Origin: Campylorhamphus procurvoides
Lineage: Eukaryota; Chordata; Aves; Passeriformes; Dendrocolaptidae
Assembly (NCBI GenBank): GCA_013396655.1
Contig: WBMV01000074.1
Span: forward strand, 124,001 to 188,000
DNA length: 64,000 nt
Reading direction: 5' to 3'
Part shown: positions 26,701 through 40,700 of the stretch, piece after piece
Numbering within the stretch: position 1 is the first letter of the stretch
How the letters are laid out: each line of letters starts with the position of its first letter
Made by a program: the position numbers and the translations under genes
Notes under the pieces: generated by a model
Seen by the model: the letters and a program-made list of their open reading frames with translations, nothing else
Database searches by the model: none
What the model was told of the DNA's origin: nothing

Positions 26701-29700
26701 CTTGAAACAGAGGATATTCCAGCTGTTCTAGTTGCTCTTTGTCTTCATGCCACCCTACTCTTTTCTTTGCAGGTTCCCTGTATGATGACAGAACATCATT
26801 TGCAGAAAAAAAAGATGATGCTGTACTTCCAGGCCAGGTCTACACATACGTGTGGGATGTATCAGAAGAAGTTGGTCCAAGAGAAGCTGACCTTCCTTGT
26901 CTTACTTATGCTTATTATTCACATGAGAACATGGCAGTGGATTTTAACTCTGGTCTGATTGGAGCATTGCTTATCTGTAAGAAAGGTAATGAAATGCTTT
27001 ACGATTACTTTGACGTAATACAGTTTCATTTTCTCACAAAGTTAAGGTTGTATGATATTGAGGGAAAATACAGGTGGGGTTTTTTTCACATCTTTATATG
27101 CAATGTAAAATGAACATTTTTCAACATCATTCTTTTAGATGTTAAAAGTAATTAAATGCCAGCTTTCATGCAGTTCCATCCTATAATTACAGGATGGACA
27201 GAGAACATTATTAAATAGATACATTTGTCTGTACTGGTTGCATTTTCAGTTGCTTAACTACTAAATATATGACCTCAAATTTCCTGTCTTAGAATATTTT
27301 TTTAAACTTCATTCAAAGTGGTTCAGCCACTTCAGAGAACAATTCAAGAAATAACTGTTTTACCCATGCCTTTTAAAGGCTCTCTGATCAAGAGCCTGCA
27401 GCACTGTCTCTTCTGTAACAAGGGTTTAAAATTGCAGAGTAGTGTGTCTTTTGCTAGTCATTTGAAAACATGGCCAAATTTGAACAGATTATAAGTCTTA
27501 AAATTGTTTTTGCATTCAAACAGATACTTTAGATTTTAGCGGTCTGAACCACTGAATTCCATCTCCACTAATAAGAACTGGTGTGTTGGAGGACTTGTAA
27601 ATAGCTGCTAGATGCATATCACTGGTTTGAAGGACATTTGAGACAGAATGCCATCACATAAACTTCCTAACCTAATTGCTGGTGCCTTAAATTGAAAGTT
27701 TTTCCTGGTTATATATATCCTTGTTGTAGTGAAAGCACTGCGAGTTGTTCAGCTTGATCCTCTTTTCCTGCAGTTTGAATCAAAAATTTTGTGTAGACTG
27801 TGAACTGCATGGACTTGGACCTCAAAGCTTCCCAAAAGTAAACATAAAACTGGTTCAGTGTGCGGTTGCACAAGGACACTCTCTTGACTGATAGATATCC
27901 ATTTCATTGCAGAACACGCCTACTCATATCACCTCAAAGGAGTGGCATTAGTATTAATTATGTTCCTCCTGATTTTTATTTTTTTTTATTTTGAGGATTG
28001 GTACTCTTAGTATTATCTAGGACTTATTATTTTCCTTATTTCTTGGCTTTTCTTTCTCTGTGGTTCTGTGTATGTGTGCGTTTTATGGTATACTGGTGGA
28101 GCTAATCTGAACAATTACTTTGAAATTACTTCCTTCTCTGGCTTCTCAAATTCATGCATATATTGTGGGCTTCAACTGGATATAAGCTTGAGATGGACTG
28201 GTGTAACCACTGCCTTTAAGACAATTTGACCATATGTTTCTAGCTAGAGCAAAGACAAACAGTTCACTGTGCACATTTTTAAGATTTCTGAACACAGGTT
28301 CTTTGACTGGGCACTGTGTATGGCAGGTGTGCAATATACCTGTGTGTTTGGTCTGCCTCATACAGAGTTCAGTGTCTTCACTCATATGAGCAGTTCATAT
28401 GGTGCTGTATTTGGGATTTTTGGCTAAATAGCATTGATAATACACCCACCCATATTTGAGCTATTTCCTGCTCAGAACTCCCCGCTAGTTGGCTGGGGTG
28501 GGCGAGAGGTTGGAAGGGAACTCATCCGGACAGATGAACCCAATTGGCTAAAGGGATATTGTCTACCATGCAACACCATTCTCCAATAAAAACTGGAGGC
28601 AGAGGAAGAAGAAGCAATGTGGGGAGAATGGGGGGTGTTGACTTCCAAGGTGGCTGCTCCTGAGAGACTGGCTGGGCATCAGTCAGCTTGTGGGAGATGG
28701 TGAGTGATTTCTTCTGTGTTGTTTGTTTTTTTCCCCTCTGTCCTACACCTTTAAACCATCTTTATTGACCTGTGAGTTTTCTAATTTTTTGTTCTTCCTG
28801 TTTTGCCTCCTGTCCTGTTGGGGATGGGAAGGCATTGAAGTGGCTGTGTGGGTGTTTGGCTGCTGGTTGGGATCAGCTCACCACAGTCTGACACGTGAAG
28901 AGCAGCATAGGTGGTAAAGGTTATAAAAAGTGGACTTTTGAGTTAAAGCACTGTCTGAGTGTTCTTTTTGTGAAAAGTAGATAAATTCCTCTGTTGTTTT
29001 GACACTTCTTTTGTGAAGGAAAACAGGACTTTGTAGCCTCTCATAAATATTATATTAAAGATAATTACTTCCACTGCCTCTTTTCCTAAGCGGAATAATC
29101 AACAAGTTCTCAAATTTTCAGTTCCTTCAGTCTAGAGGGACTGGATTATGTATTGAAAGTAGCAAAAGAAAGGTTTTGATGTGAGCAATCTACAGAAAGA
29201 ACCAGTAAAATCACACCAGTTCTGTGTGGCATGTCCAGAATGAATACTGCTTCTTGGTAGAAATCACACCTGTATCACAAAACAAACTGGACAGTTTCTT
29301 GTAACTGATCCAGTTCAGCAGTATCTATTGAAGTATTTTGTATGTAAATGTTGTTTGCTGAGTGGTCAGTTTTAAGCTTTTCAAAGGAGCTGATGACCTC
29401 AGTATAGTTCTTGAAAAGGTACTGTCCACACTGCTGGTGACTCTGCCATCTTTGTGCTTCACAGTCTCAAAAAAGAGGGCAGCACCTGATTGTGAACAAA
29501 AGGTGTTTGGCACTCCCATTCATTAAGGCAATCCCTAAAACACATTGCCAGAATTATCTGAGACTATTCCTTGCATGGTGTTTATCTCCTCTGGATTTTG
29601 CAGTTACCCAACCCAAAAGTACTTTCAGAAATAAAATCACATTGTCAGTGTTCTTAAGGCCTTATTTTGGTCAGGCTCTGTCAGTACATGCTAACAGGGG

Positions 29701-31795
29701 AACAAGCTCATTAAATATACATTACTGCAATTACATGGATGTGAAAACTGCTTTACTTTGTATTAGGTTAAAACCTATTGTTTCTCCTTCATAGGAAGCC
29801 TAAATGAGGATGGGTCACAGAAACTTTTCGACAGGGAGTATGTACTGATGTTTGGTGTGTTTGATGAAAACAAGAGTTGGCAAAGATCAGCATCAGTCAA
29901 GTACACAATTAATGGCTATTCTGATGGAACATTACCAGGTACTGTTCAGGCTTCTGTGAAATGAAATTAACATCGAAGAACACTGAATATTACCTTTATT
30001 TGCTTTTCATGCATGTGAATAGAAATATGGAGAAATAGTAGAAAAAAGCTGTAGCCTTTTTTAGAATGTGTCTGTGAGCATCTAAATTCTATAAGAAAAG
30101 CTCTGCTGCTGGAAGGAAGCCATGCCAAATTGCTGATAGGAGCAATAAGATTACTTCTAAGAAGTATTCTGCTTGAAGGACAGGATCATTAACTCTAAAA
30201 AGAAATTAAACTCCATCAATTTTTAACTCAGCTGATGGGGAGAGAGTAATGTGATTAAGTGAACTGTTTGTTTTACAGCATATAGAGTATAATAGCTGAA
30301 GAACTTCCTGGAAGTAGAAAGTTAGTTACCAGTAAGAGAGAAGACTAGGAAGGTGGTAATGGGGCTATTCTATTACAGGTCTTTTTCCCTGGTTCCCCCA
30401 AGGAAATACTTTCATATCTCTCTCCCGTTCATTGAGCAAATACAAAAGGTCTTAAGTGAGTTTTTTAAAACAAATATTGGATGGGGCAGTTACTGTCACT
30501 AGACACCACACCATCCTTTAGCTTGCATCCTTGCCTTGTTCTCCTTCCCTGCCCTGTTCCTCTCCTCACCCCTCAAAGAAGGACAGATCAGCTTTCCAAA
30601 AGAGGGTTTTTTCCCTTTTGTGCCACCTCAGTGTAAGGTTGGCATTTGCAGGTAAGATATAAACACCTATGTGCCACTGACGTCCAGGATTTTGGTATCT
30701 GTTCCATTTATAACCTTCATCTTGTTGCAAACACTGATCCCAGGCATCAGAGACTTATTTTTTTTAACATTTTCAGTGAAGATTCACTTCAAACTTAGCA
30801 TGCATGGAGAACTTGAATGATTTGCCTGCATTATGAACCCTATTCTCATGTCTCTTTCAGATTTAGAGGCTTGTGCTTATGACAACATTAGCTGGCATTT
30901 GATAGGAATGAGTTCCAAGCCAGAAATCTTCTCCATTCATATCAATGGCCAGTCCATGGAGCAAAGACATCACCGAGTTTCTACCATTAACCTGGTGGGA
31001 GGAGCATCAACCACAGTAAACACGACAGTGAGTGAGGAAGGAAGGTGGCTCATATCTTCTCTTGTCCAAAAGCACCTGCAAGGCAAGGAAACATCTATTT
31101 ATTAGGCAGCTGTAGAGTTGTCCTTCTGTTTTTTATGTCCCAAAAGGCTTCTACTGTTTTGCAACATCACAGTTAATCTATTTCAGGGGGTTTTGTAATT
31201 TCAGTAAAAAAGCACTGGAGAACAGGGAATTCTGTTGAAATGAAAAATGCATGATGAACTAGAAGACTTATCTGCAGCTTTACTGCTGTGTGCAGGTCAC
31301 AGAACAACAGGGAGTCAATACTCAAGCATCTGAGTCTCTGTGAGCTGTTCAGATAAGCACCATTATGAAATGAGTAAGGAACCACCTGTTTCCTGAGAAA
31401 CTGAATACTTTCAGCTATGAGCAACTTAATCTGATGAAAATATTTGCTGTTCATCATCTGAAAGTGGTATTCTGATAATATCAGGAAAAAGTAGCTTTCA
31501 GGCCTGAAAAGGTGGCAGTCAGATGAACAAAGGCTTGCTGGCAGCCTTAGCTAAAGGAATGAGAAACACAGTTGGACTGGTAAGAGCTCATCAAATGGGA
31601 AATCACTGTGATACTTTCTTCTCAATTAGCTGGAATGCATGGTTATCTCACTGTAAGAGATTGTGGGGACAAAGAGGTGAAGAAGAGTCGTCTCTCCTAT
31701 AAAGAACGTCTTATGGTCAAAAACTGGGAATATTTCATTGCTGCAGAAGAAGTTACTTGGGATTACGCCCCGACTATTCCAGCCAGCCTTGATAG
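20719..31795 (+). CDS. F5: F5 exons 1-7: signal peptide and A1 domain
   Basis: Residues 1 to about 374. The hydrophobic core [11 protein letters not shown] of the signal peptide is followed by the mature N-terminus; the exact cleavage site is uncertain. Cupredoxin-like A1 landmarks are [61 protein letters not shown] and [17 protein letters not shown]. The segment around human Arg306 aligns without gaps over 33 residues (AGMHGY... to ...NWEYF), and the Arg306 position is Val335 here (codon 31677-31679). The nearest downstream arginine is four residues later. Confidence 0.93.
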
Positions 31796-34700
31796 GTAAA
31801 GTAATACTTTGTCAACATAATATGGAATGATAACATGAAATCACAGGATAATTCAAATTGGAGAGAGCCTCTGGGGATCTAACAGCGAAGTTGGATCCTG
31901 TTGTACCATATCTAGTTGTGGTTTTATTGAGTCCAAGGACAGGGACCCCTCAGCTTCTCTTGGCACCTTTGCAACCTCACACTGAAAATGTTTTTCCTTA
32001 TATCTGATCAGCCTTTCTCATGTTGCACCTTGTGTCTCTTGTGTCTCATCTCTTCACTATGCACCTCTGAGAAGAATATGGTCCTGCTTTCTCTATAATA
32101 TCCCGTTTGGTAGTTGAAGATAAAAATAAGATGCTCCTTTAGCTGTGTCTTCACATGGCTGAATAAATCTGGATTTTGCTTCTATATCAAGTGCTCTATC
32201 TCTCTGATCACCATGGTGGCCCTCCACTGGACTGTCACCAGCACCAATGACTTTCTTTGCTGAGAGGCCTGAAAGTGGACACCTTCTTTTGCCTCTCACA
32301 GGGAGCCCAAAATAGGAATATGACTCTAGGAATTGCCCAAAGTAGCATGCAAGCCTATTTTCTAAGATACTTTTTAACATGAATTCTGCTGAAATCAACA
32401 ATCATTAAGAGGAAGGGAAAGGGAAAGTGGCAATATTTCTGGAGATTAAAAGTTTCTTAGATGTTCAGTACAATAAAGTGTTTAGGGACTGGGAGAAAGC
32501 GAGTTCTCTCTATAAATGACCTTTGCATGGCATGTAGATGTAGTAGGAGTCATAACAAGTAAGCATAAAGGGCTATTTTGTTCAGCTTAAGATAAATAAA
32601 AGGAATTCTGTAACATACATGATGTTTCAGTGTACAGTGCTACCAGTGCACTGTAAGGCTAAATTTGCAATCGATCAATTCCCCGTTGCTATTCATGCCT
32701 TTACAAGCCTTTACAAGCTGATATTCGTAAGAACCTTTAAGGATCAAGCAGAACAAGACAAATGCCTTTTTCTGTAAGGGTTATAGTTTCAAATACCTCC
32801 TTAGAAATACAGTGTTCGTGTAACACTTCCTTCTTTGGCGTGATTTGCTTCCCTTATTTGCTTTTGGACTGCACGGAACAAGCTCTTACATCTTTCCTGC
32901 TAGTCACACAATTACTTAACCACCTCAGTGCTCTGACTTCTCCTCCTTTGTTGAAAACTACACAATTTATCCCTATTCAGTAACCTTTTTTGGACTGCAA
33001 GTCACAACAAACATTACTCGGTGTAACTTCCCAGTATTTATCGTAGTTTTGCTCTCAGCATTAAAAATTTTAATGTTTTAACCCTTAGCGTAGCACTACT
33101 TATTGTGTAGTGCTTGACTGGGGTTAAGTTTATCTGTTCCTGTTTCTCCTGAATTCTTTGCTACTGTAAGCAAATTGTTTATTTTTGCTATGCCTAACTA
33201 TGCCTTTTTAAAAGGAGAACAATGATTTCTGTTGTCTTACCTTGGAAATGTCCCTACTTCTTCAGCTTGTTTCTTTCTTATATGTATACCATGTTAAATT
33301 AAATGTAAACTCTGATACTAATGGGTCATGTGTGATATTGAAACACAAGTAATGGTCCAAGATTCTTCTTACCTAATTTAGGTTAGAATTTGGGGTGAAG
33401 AGCATTAGGTTAGTTTAGGGTTTGGATTTGTTTTCAAGCAGTGAGGTTTCTACTAGTAGTTTGAGTACTAACTTTATATTCTAAATGATGTCACTATTCA
33501 AATTTTGTTAATCATTTGTCTTTTCCTTTATTTTTAAGACACTATAAAACACAACACTTGGACAACTTCTCAAATCTAATAGGTAAAAGGTATAAAAAGG
33601 CTATTTTCAGGCAATACACTGATGCCACCTTCACAAAACGTCTGGAAAATCCCCGCCCCAAGGAAACTGGAATCTTGGGCCCTGTTATCAGAGCTCAACT
33701 CAATGACAAAGTCAAAGTAAGTAACATAAATACAGAGATTATCTCTACTGTAGTATAATTTTCATTGAGGCAGAGATACAAAAGAAGTAGTTTGATTTGT
33801 GTTTTTTGTCAAAAAACATAGCTAATGTTGTAAATATTTGCCCTATTAAAAGGTACAATCACAAGTTTAGCTGGCACTTTTGGGCATTCCCTCTATAGTT
33901 TCCATGACTGTGCTTTATTTTACTAAAATAAACATCCTTCATTCACAGTCTTTGTAAAATATATGTTGACACTGGTCCAAACTGGGAAAAAAGCTAAACC
34001 AGGGTAGACTTCCTGGGGGATTTTATATGTGAGGCCAAACTTCGTGAATCACTCATTTCTTAGGTTGATTTTTTTCCTGACTATTTTAGACAGTGGTGAT
34101 CAGTTCCTATAGTTCAATGTTCTTTCATGAAGTTATACTATGGAACTACAAAGTACTTGCTTTTTAAGCTTGTGCTGCTGTCACATCCACTTGTTTTTCT
34201 GTTGTCACTTAATGATGCATCACAAAGTTCCATGACTTTTAATTTCCATCATTTCCACCGTGGCTCTGTGATTCTGAGTTTAGGATGTTTTGTTGTTTGG
34301 GTTTTTTGATTTTCCCCCCTCCAGTTTTCATCAAGAATGGGCAGGACATTTTGCCTCTTCCTTACATATCCACATTAGGTCTTGGAATTGGTTTTAAAGA
34401 TTTGGTTTTAAATTTATTTTCTCCCATATTGAAGGTTCTGAAGGACTTTAGTCAATAACTTCATATTCCCAGAGATAGTGTGCGCCTAGTAAGTGGAAGA
34501 ACAAGTGTTCCTTTTAGACTTTCCAGAGAGCAGGTGTAAGCAGCTGAACTTCACTCAATGAGCTCTCCAAAGTCCAGAAGCAGGGTACTAGCATCATTTA
34601 GACTTTGGGTTTATATTATCAGACAATATTTAGTACATCCCTTTGCCTTTCTGGCACTTCCTGGGCTGAAACCAGGCAAATCCATTCTACCATAGTGAAA

Positions 34701-37700
34701 ACTTTGTTATGTATTCAGACAAGGATGTGTTGAATACTAATTTATTTTTTGTATTTGCCTATCAATATAGATTGTATTCAAAAATAAGGCTAGTCGACCC
34801 TACAGCATTTACTTCCATGGAGTGACACTTTCAAAGAATGCAGAAGGAGCTGATTATCCTCTGGATCCCACAAGTAAAAACTTTGTGAAGTATATTTTGT
34901 CTATCACTGACTGTTGTGGATGGTTTGCTTTGAAGGAGGTGCTGTGTGTAGGAATGTGCATGACTGGGGGACCTCTGTTCTGTGCTCTGCCTCTGCTTAC
35001 CTGTCTGTTGCCTTATAGAGAGACCAAGCTATTATCTGCAAAGCAGAGACAAATGCCTTTTTTTGCTGGCTTAGTTTTCTGTTCTTGTTTGTGGCTTTAG
35101 AGAGAGACAAAATTCATTCAGTTATCTCAAGGTGGCTTGAAATGGCCTAACTGCATCAATGTCATTACAAGGTGCAGCTTGATATTAAGATCTGGCTCTC
35201 AGTTTGTATCATTACTGCTCTCCTTCTTTGTTTTTCCTTAGGCAATGGCACCCAGAGTAGAGGAGTTGAACCAGGGAAGACATACACTTATGAATGGAAA
35301 ATCTCTAAAACAGACCAGCCCACTGCACAGGATGCTCAGTGTATTACAAGGCTATATCATAGTGCTGTAAATATTGAGAGAGATATTGCCTCTGGGCTGA
35401 TTGGCCCACTTCTGATCTGCAAAAGTGAAGCGCTGACACAGAAGGGTGTGCAGGTAACTTGCTTGGCAACCTCTGAGAGACAGATATGGCTCAAATAATG
35501 TTATTTGATCTACAGTGAATTTAGTTTTGCTTCCTTAAAGAACTCTTCTCTAAATTTTCCTGTCGCTATTTTATCTTCATCCTCTAATGACATCCAGGTC
35601 AGACCTGATCCCTTTCTGTAACAGATATAACTCAACAGTGTCTGACAATCTCAGGCATCAGTGAATCCAAACAGCATATGCTTAGATCAAGACAGAAGTT
35701 TGATCCTTTTATAGAGGGCCCAGCCATAAACCATCTGTGTATCAGCAGTGCAAGTGGCTTGCTCAGTGCTCCATGACAAGTTGGTTGCAGCAGTAGTATT
35801 GTGACCTTGAAGCCTTGAGCCCCCACTCCATTTCCCTGAGCCCTTGGATCATGCTTACCATTACTCTGGTGAAGCTTATGTTGCTTGCATAGTAGGAAAG
35901 ATTGTAAGATTGAGTCCTTAATACGTGTCTCTGCTCATAAAATGTGACTGCTGTGTTGATTGTCTTTCAGAAAAAGGCAGATGGGGAGCAGCAGGCAATG
36001 TTTGCTGTGTTCGATGAAAATAAGAGCTGGTACCTAGAGGATAACATCAAGGAGTACTGCAGCAACCCAGCCAGTGTTAAAAGGGATGATCCCAAGTTCT
36101 ATAACTCGAACATAATGCACAGTGAGTGGGATATCAAGATGAATAATATGAAAGCTTATATGAATGTGCACATTCAATGATTGCTTATTCTTAGAAGTAT
36201 GTGGTAATCAGGGAATTCTGTAGAGAGTCAGTCACCTTCTAACCATGCCAGGTGGCACTGTACAGAAACATTCAATATCATAGAATTATTAAGGTTGGAA
36301 AAGACCTCCAAGATGGAGTCCAACCTTTGACCTAATACAACTGAGCCCACTAAACCATATCACAAAGTGCCACGTCCACTTGTTCTTTGAACACTTGGAG
36401 TGATGGCAATTCCACCACTTCCCTGGGCAGCCTCTTCCAGTGGTTAACCACTGTCTCAGTGAAGAAAATTTTCCTAATGTCCAACCTGAACCTCCCCTGG
36501 TGCAACTGGAGGGCATTTCCCTTTGTTCTATCACTAGTTTTCTGGGAGAAGAGGCCAACCCCCACCTTGCCACTGGGGACCAGGCTGGCTCTGGACCTTG
36601 AAGCAAAGGCAAGGGCTAGTTAAACTTTGATGCAACATCCCCAATTGCCTTAGAGATACTGTTTCTAGAGATGGACTCTCCATCAAGGCTACTGTGATTT
36701 CATCCCGGTGCCAGTGTCTTTCCAGGTGAAAATGTGATTCCAGTTCAGTGGACTGACATCAAAGAGCAAGAGGTTTTAAAAGTCTTGCTCTGAAAATATT
36801 GAGACAACTTTTACTTTGCTTTCCTTTTAGCAATAAATGGCTACGTGTCTGACAGCAGTGAAATCCTTGGATTTTGCCAAGACACTGTGGTTCAGTGGCA
36901 CTTTTCCAGTGTTGGCACTCATGATGAGATTGTCTCTGTTCGCCTTTCCGGACACTCTTTTCTGTATCGAGGGAAATACGAAGACACATTGAACCTTTTC
37001 CCTATGAGTGGAGAATCGGTCACAGTGGAAATGGACAATGGAGGTAAGTGGTAGAATTATAGCGTTTGACAGCTCTTCTAAGACATTAACTAAATCTCCA
37101 GTCTATAAAGACTTACCTAAATAAGAAAAAAACACTTTTCAGATAAACACAGTGTTGGAAACGTTGAATCATTCCCCAGTGCAAATGATGTGTAGGGAGT
37201 TCTGTTGACTACACAGACTTAGCACACATAGCATAATTATAGCTATACTAAGGCTCTTTTTGTTGGTTGTCTTGTAGTTTGGTTTTTCTCCACTTCATAA
37301 TTTGTATTTGGGTTCATAATGATCATTTTAAGGCAATTTTAAGATTCTCCTTTGAAGTGATCCAGTATCCATTCCATTGCATGATTCCAAATTTTGCCAC
37401 ATACTTGTCCATCCTGAGCAGGCTTAAATGGACCAAAACTGTCAAATTTTGCTAATCACTACAGGACAAAATACCTACACCTCACCTTAGGCCTGTGGTC
37501 ATTTAGCAGCAGTAAAGTCTGCCTGGCTGAACTGGGTCAATGATCCATCGGATGCATCTCAGTGTCCAACTGGGATTAACACCATATCTTGAAAAGGGGG
37601 CACTAGAACCCATGTAGTCCACACTTGAAGAATCTCTGTCCTTTTGGAGGTAATTCCTTATCACTGAAGTCTATGAGCTTTTAGTGAACATCCTAAAATC

Positions 37701-40700
37701 CCACAAGGTTTAGGTATCCTTATCCCGTTTAAAATACCAATTTTCTTGTATGTTTTGTCTATTTAAATAATAGATTCTCTATGTTCTCAAAGGTTTTTTT
37801 CATTGATCGCACAGCATCAAGACCTTACAACTTACAAATGTATGGTGTGTTAAGTGGGTTTTAGTGTTCAAGACTAGGGAATCACTAAAAACTCCATTAG
37901 ACATTACAGAAACCTCCTCAGTAAAAAAGTTGTACTTTTGCTTGATACTGGTATGTGATCTATTCTTTCCATCTAGGGCGTGTTTTCTTTGATAAATCTG
38001 CTGCTGATAGAAATCAGGAAAGCTGTGCAGGTCACATCAAACTCTGATAAAGAGAGGAATAATTGTATGTGACCTTTTTAATAAAAAATACTGTTTTTCT
38101 CAAGCTCCATTAATTCTGTCTATTCTGTCATTTCCACTAGTTCCAAAAGCAAACTGTCAAGCAAACGACTTGATTTGATGTTGCTTAAAGAAACAGATTG
38201 TATTTTCTTCTCTGCAGATACTAGTTTCAAATAAAGAACTTAACTTCTTACTAGGTTTTGGAGCAATTATAAAACCTTTTAATTAATCTAAAATGCCTTA
38301 GATTGGCAGCTTAATGTTTTGTGTCAGATTAAAAATTCAAATTACTTTAATCTTATCATACATATACTTATTAAAGATCATTCTTTATGCATTCAAAAAC
38401 TTTTAAAACACTGTTTGTCAGATGTTTGACAACATTGCCTCAGAACCTATTTGTTCTATCTGTGTGCTAGTGCATCCAACAGTAAGGACAGGATTAAATT
38501 GAAACTTCATCTCAAGAGGTCCCAATCTCAGATGCAGATCTAAACATAGGATCCTTTATTTTCTTTCTTTCTTTCTTTCCTTTTCATATCCATCTCCTTC
38601 ATGGATTATGTTTGGACTCAGCTCCTAGGTGCAGCTTAATATGTGAAGAAGAGTTCCATCTCTTAGATGTATGTATTTATTTATAAGTGCTCTTATTTGT
38701 TTACATTTATTGCTTATTTTTCATTGCAATTATTGCTCCTGAAACTCCCCGATGACAATTAGCATTCTGCTATAGCAGGTGCTGTAGAAACAAACACAGC
38801 AACTTGCCTAGGCCACTTACGTGATAGACAATGTTCATTCTCCTAACACTTTCATTTCCATCACAGGTACTTGGCTTTTAGCATCCTGGGGTACCCCAGA
38901 GATGAGTTACGGCATGCGGCTGAGATTCAGAGATGCCAGATGTGACTATGAGGAAGACTACACTTTTGATGTGGTGGATGTCACTCCCACCAAGACTGAA
39001 AAAAAGGCTGTTTCCACCTCAGTTGAGGAAGAAAAAGAAGAAGAAGAAGATACGGAGGACTCAGATTATCAGGAATACTTGGCTTCTTTTTACTCCATCC
39101 GAAGCTCAAGAAAGGCAGCAGGTGATGAAGAGAAACAAAACCTTACAGCACTAGCCTGGGATCAGTATGAAGACACTGATGCCATGAATTCTGAGGTGGC
39201 AGCTGGCTCTGATCTGACAGCTATTAATAGCACTGAATCAACAAACAACTCTAAATTCTTAGAAACTCAGGTCACTCCTCTTCCCCTAGTCAAGACTGAA
39301 ACATTCGAGTCAAATCACACATCAATCACAACAGAAGAGGATTTATTTTTAGCTACCACAAGTGATGAAAAGGCTGACTTGGGATTTGAGAACAGAAGCC
39401 AAAGCAAATATGAAATAGCTCACAGTAACATGTCTGCAGGTGAATACTTGCTGAGCAAGGGGGAAGGCCCAGTGAATGTTGCAGAAGAGCTTTCAGCTGG
39501 TGGAAAGGACAGTAAATTTGTTTCAGAAGAAGATCAAGAGGAAGGCACAGGAAGAGGAAATGACACCATTAGGAGGAAAAGGCGACGCTCACTGGCCATG
39601 AAGTTTTACTCTGTCCAAAAGATGAATGCTCTTCTAAATCATGTACGGAACAAAAATGTCTCATTTTCTGACAAGACTACTGCACCTCCTTCTGTGCATC
39701 ACACAGAAAACACATCCAATACAGCCATGGTGGGAACTGCCCAGCTTCTGAGCGATTATGATGATGAATTGGAAGAGGAGGAAAACAATATGGAAAATGT
39801 TGTGCGTGCAATTAACTTGACTCTTTTTTTGGACCTCGTAGCAGAAGGCGGGTCTAATGCATCCAGCCTTTCTGAACCCAGGGTATCCAAACATCAACTA
39901 GCAGATGCATTATCTTTAGCTCATACTTTAGATGATAGAGACCCTAATTCCAGCCCTGCAGTGGTGAAGAACTTACTAGAAGAATCATTGCCCAGGACTG
40001 GGAAATACTCATCTAAAATGACTAGTGAGGAATGGAATTTGGTGTCTGCAAAGGAGAGTCTGGGAGTAGAGAATAATTTAGATAAATCTGTTGGTGGTAA
40101 GTTAAATCATCATGGCAGAAATGGTACAGCATTCATAAATAAGGAGGATATGAAGAAGTATCAAGAGTTCTCACATCTAATGGGGGAAAACCAGAAGGGA
40201 AGCCCAATGCACCCAACTGTGAAAGGAAAGGAGGGAAACAAGAATGATACTTTGAGTACATCTGGAACCTTCATCAAGATACGAAGGAAAAAGAAGGAAG
40301 ATCCAAAAATGACCCACTTGCTGGGCCCAAGGAGTAGAAAGTCCCAGATAGTCCCCAGTTCTATGGCAGGGTTTGGCCGTATGACGTCTTCAGGTGAGAC
40401 CAACCACACGGCACTGCTGTGTTGCATGAACACCACAGGGACACCCAGTGAGGCCGACAATGCAATGGATCTGAATCGGGCCAGGCACAGAGAGCTGCAA
40501 AATGACACACTCACCCCACGGCAGCTCAGGCCATCCATCACAATTGGGCTTCCCAAAGAAAATGGAGACTACGAAATCGTCACAGGAGACTCTTACTGGG
40601 ACGAAACCTCAGGTGTTGAATATGCGTACCATTATGTGAACATTGATGACCCATACATGACAGACCCCAAGGTGAATATCAACGAGCAGCGTAACCCGGA

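Noticed and set aside
33539..33560. First candidate for the human Arg306 site at [11 protein letters not shown]
   Set aside because: Residue counting showed that this corresponds to human Arg348, a plasmin-type site; Arg306 lies in exon 7, at Val335 here.
36289..36623. Overlapping open frames of about 70-107 codons on both strands
   Set aside because: They coincide with the CR1 LINE fragment; the minus frame is a degraded piece of the CR1 coding region.
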